Assembly: GCF_046348265.1 (NCBI RefSeq)
Contig: NZ_JAXMEO010000010.1
Strand: one strand, 5' to 3'
DNA length: 64,000 nucleotides
Source: Pelomonas sp937871895
GTDB taxonomy: Bacteria; Pseudomonadota; Gammaproteobacteria; Burkholderiales; Burkholderiaceae_C
Positions 62,357-64,000 of the stretch are shown here, one piece after another. Below the pieces are notes generated by a model. That model saw nothing but the letters and a program-made list of their open reading frames with translations. It was not told the DNA's origin and made no database searches. The translations under genes and the position numbers were made by a program. Positions within the stretch are counted from its first letter, which is position 1; each line of letters begins with the position of its first letter.

Positions 62357-63754
62357 ATGAGCTCGACAACAGCCCGCCTCGGCAACTACCGCTGGACCAT
62401 CTGCGCCCTCGTCTTCTTTGCCACCACGGTCAACTACCTGGACCGCAATGTGCTCGGCCTGCTCAAGGGACCGCTGGCCGAGGCCGGCGTCTTCGGTCCC
62501 ACCAAGGCCGAGCAGGAGCTGAACTACTCGACGGTGGTGATCTGCTTCCAGTTGGCCTATGCCATCGGCATGCTGGCGGCTGGCCGCTTCATTGACTGGG
62601 TGGGCACCAAGAAAGGCTATGCCTACTCGCTGATCGGCTGGAGCTTCGCGGCCATCGGCCACGCCTTTGGGCACCACACCTGGAGCTTCGGCTTCTGGCG
62701 CGCCGCCCTTGGGGTGACCGAGGCCGGCAACTTCCCGGCCGCCAACAAGACGATCGCCGAATGGTTCCCCAAGAAGGAACGGGCGCTGGCCACGGGGCTC
62801 TACAACTCGGGCGCCAACGTCGGCGCCATCGTGGCCCCTTTGTGCGTGCCCTTCATCGCCGCCGCTTGGGGCTGGGAGTGGGCCTTCATCCTGACCGGCA
62901 TCGTCGGCCTGCTGTGGCTGGTGTTCTGGTGGCGCGGCTATGCCTCGCCGGCCGACAAGCTGAAAAGCGGGCAGCTCAGCCAGGCCGAGTACGACCACAT
63001 CCACAGCGATTTGGATGAACAGCAGCAGTCGCCCGTCAAGAACGTGCCTTGGCTCAAGCTGCTGGGCTTTCGGCAGACTTGGGCCTTTGCGCTGGGCAAG
63101 TTCCTGACCGACCCGATCTGGTGGTTCTACCTGTTCTGGCTGCCCGCCTTCCTGGCTGACGAAAACGCACGCAAGACGACGGCCTACCTGGCCAGCCACC
63201 CGGGCTTCGTGGGCGAGGTCCCGGGCGTCATCTCCTGGCCCTTTGCCGTGGCCCTGGTCTACACGGTGGCCACGGTGGGCTCCATCATGGGCGGCTGGTT
63301 GCCCAAGCGCCTCATCGGCAGTGGCATGGCGCCCTTTGCGGCCCGCAAGACGACCATGTTCCTCGTCGCCCTGGTGCCGCTGTCGGTGCTGGCGGCCTCA
63401 CACCTGGGGGCCCTCAACACCTGGTACGCGGTCGGCGTGATCGCCCTGGCCTGCGCGGCCCACCAGGCCTGGTCGGCCAACATCTTCACCACGGTGTCGG
63501 ACATGTTCCCCAAATCCACCGTGGCCAGCGTGACGGGCATTGGCGGCATGGCGGGCGCCATCGGCGGCATCCTGATCGCCCGGGCGGCGGGCCTGTTGCT
63601 GCAGCGCTATACCGAGCAAGGTCGCACCGAGGAAGGCTACGCCATCCTCTTCATGATCTGCGGCAGCGCCTACCTGGTGGCCTGGGTGGTGATGCACCTG
63701 CTGGCCCCTCGGCTGGAGCCGATCCGCCTCCCGGACGAAACGGCCGGGCGCTAA
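62357..63754 (+). CDS. MFS transporter of the ExuT/anion:cation symporter family
   Basis: The 465-residue protein has twelve hydrophobic helices and the ACS-family start TTVNYLDRNVLGLL, with GRFIDWVGTKKGYAYSLIGW (loop 2-3) and GVTEAGNFPAANKTIAEWFP. This family carries hexuronates, glucarate and phthalate. Uptake of glucuronate or galacturonate would fit with the glycosidase locus at 18-23 kb, but the genes are far apart. It starts 39 bases after hslR. Confidence 0.87.
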   Translation: MSSTTARLGNYRWTICALVFFATTVNYLDRNVLGLLKGPLAEAGVFGPTKAEQELNYSTVVICFQLAYAIGMLAAGRFIDWVGTKKGYAYSLIGWSFAAIGHAFGHHTWSFGFWRAALGVTEAGNFPAANKTIAEWFPKKERALATGLYNSGANVGAIVAPLCVPFIAAAWGWEWAFILTGIVGLLWLVFWWRGYASPADKLKSGQLSQAEYDHIHSDLDEQQQSPVKNVPWLKLLGFRQTWAFALGKFLTDPIWWFYLFWLPAFLADENARKTTAYLASHPGFVGEVPGVISWPFAVALVYTVATVGSIMGGWLPKRLIGSGMAPFAARKTTMFLVALVPLSVLAASHLGALNTWYAVGVIALACAAHQAWSANIFTTVSDMFPKSTVASVTGIGGMAGAIGGILIARAAGLLLQRYTEQGRTEEGYAILFMICGSAYLVAWVVMHLLAPRLEPIRLPDETAGR

Positions 63755-63772
63755 AAAGCCCGCAAATCCCCT

Positions 63773-63800
63773 CTTGAAGTCATGGCATCCGGCCCCATGT
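63773..63800 (+). promoter_or_regulatory. Sigma-32 heat-shock promoter of grpE
   Basis: CTTGAA at 63773-63778 and CCCCATGT at 63793-63800 match the sigma-32 consensus (CTTGAA and CCCCATNT) exactly, with a 14-base spacer. Transcription should start near 63807, about 20 bases before the grpE ATG. Confidence 0.93.
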
Positions 63801-63826
63801 GGCGCCGGATTGCCCGTTTTCGTGCC

Positions 63827-64000
63827 ATGACGACCGACCAAACCACCCCTCAGCAAGACACCTCCGCACCCGAAGCGGCCGCCGCCACCCCCGACCCAGC
63901 AGCCGAGCTCGCCAGCCTGCAGCAGCGCTTGGCCGAGATGAGCGACGCCTACCTGCGCGCCAAGGCCGAGGTCGAAAACACCCGCCGCCGCGCCGAGGAC
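63827..64000 (+). CDS. grpE: Nucleotide exchange factor GrpE, N-terminal part (partial)
   Basis: The frame runs off the window after 58 codons. It reads MTTDQTTPQQDTSAP, an Ala/Pro-rich head, then the GrpE signature MSDAYLRAKAEVENTRRRAED. GrpE releases ADP from DnaK. Two earlier ATGs (63782 and 63797) are in frame, but they lie inside the sigma-32 promoter, so the start at 63827 is correct. dnaK and dnaJ are expected just downstream. Confidence 0.94.
   Translation, partial: MTTDQTTPQQDTSAPEAAAATPDPAAELASLQQRLAEMSDAYLRAKAEVENTRRRAED

Overview
The window is a GC-rich bacterial chromosome segment. The gene set and style point to a betaproteobacterium of order Burkholderiales, probably near the Leptothrix/Rubrivivax/Roseateles group: E3 with its own lipoyl domain in an aceE-aceF-lpdA operon, an rpoD sigma factor with a long Lys/Ala-rich N-terminus, a PEP-CTERM surface protein, and several extragenic hairpin repeats. 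This is an inference from gene content, not a database match. No rRNA, tRNA, insertion sequence or CRISPR array was seen.

Layout. 1-0.7 kb: the end of an HlyD-type secretion gene and a stand-alone receiver protein. 0.9-6.5 kb: a double-length UvrA. 6.6-13.4 kb: secreted trypsin-like protease, small membrane protein, LysE-type exporter, a DUF433/DUF5615 toxin-antitoxin pair, AsmA, and a PEP-CTERM phytase/esterase-like protein. 13.4-18.4 kb: a TetR regulator with two identical palindromic operators, controlling two alpha/beta hydrolases and a 41-residue membrane peptide, then a secreted unknown and a membrane-anchored AraC regulator. 18.4-23.6 kb: plant cell-wall glycan degradation (unassigned glycosidase, apiosidase-like GH140, GH10 xylanase). 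23.8-30.1 kb: pyruvate dehydrogenase operon. 30.3-33.5 kb: a PAS histidine kinase and FixJ-type regulator. 33.6-40.5 kb: folD, prlC, two small unknowns and an M16 protease.

40.6-47.4 kb is the most unusual region. It is a minus-strand cluster encoding an HlyD/CvaA-type fusion protein, two adjacent double-glycine precursor peptides whose cores are glycine zippers, a small two-helix membrane protein that looks like an immunity protein, a C39-peptidase ABC exporter, an HlyC-like acyltransferase relative that lacks the usual histidine, and a large protein that resembles the MchC/MceJ microcin-modification family. Its centre (about 45.0-46.0 kb) drops to roughly 37-47% G+C in the lines counted. 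It reads as a modified two-peptide bacteriocin/microcin system.

47.8-64 kb is mostly housekeeping: an MFS exporter, hrpA, argA, yggX, an H-NS-like protein, dnaG, rpoD, a cyclase-FHA protein, hemH, hslR, an ExuT-like transporter (which could import uronic acids released by the xylan enzymes), and the start of grpE behind a textbook sigma-32 promoter.
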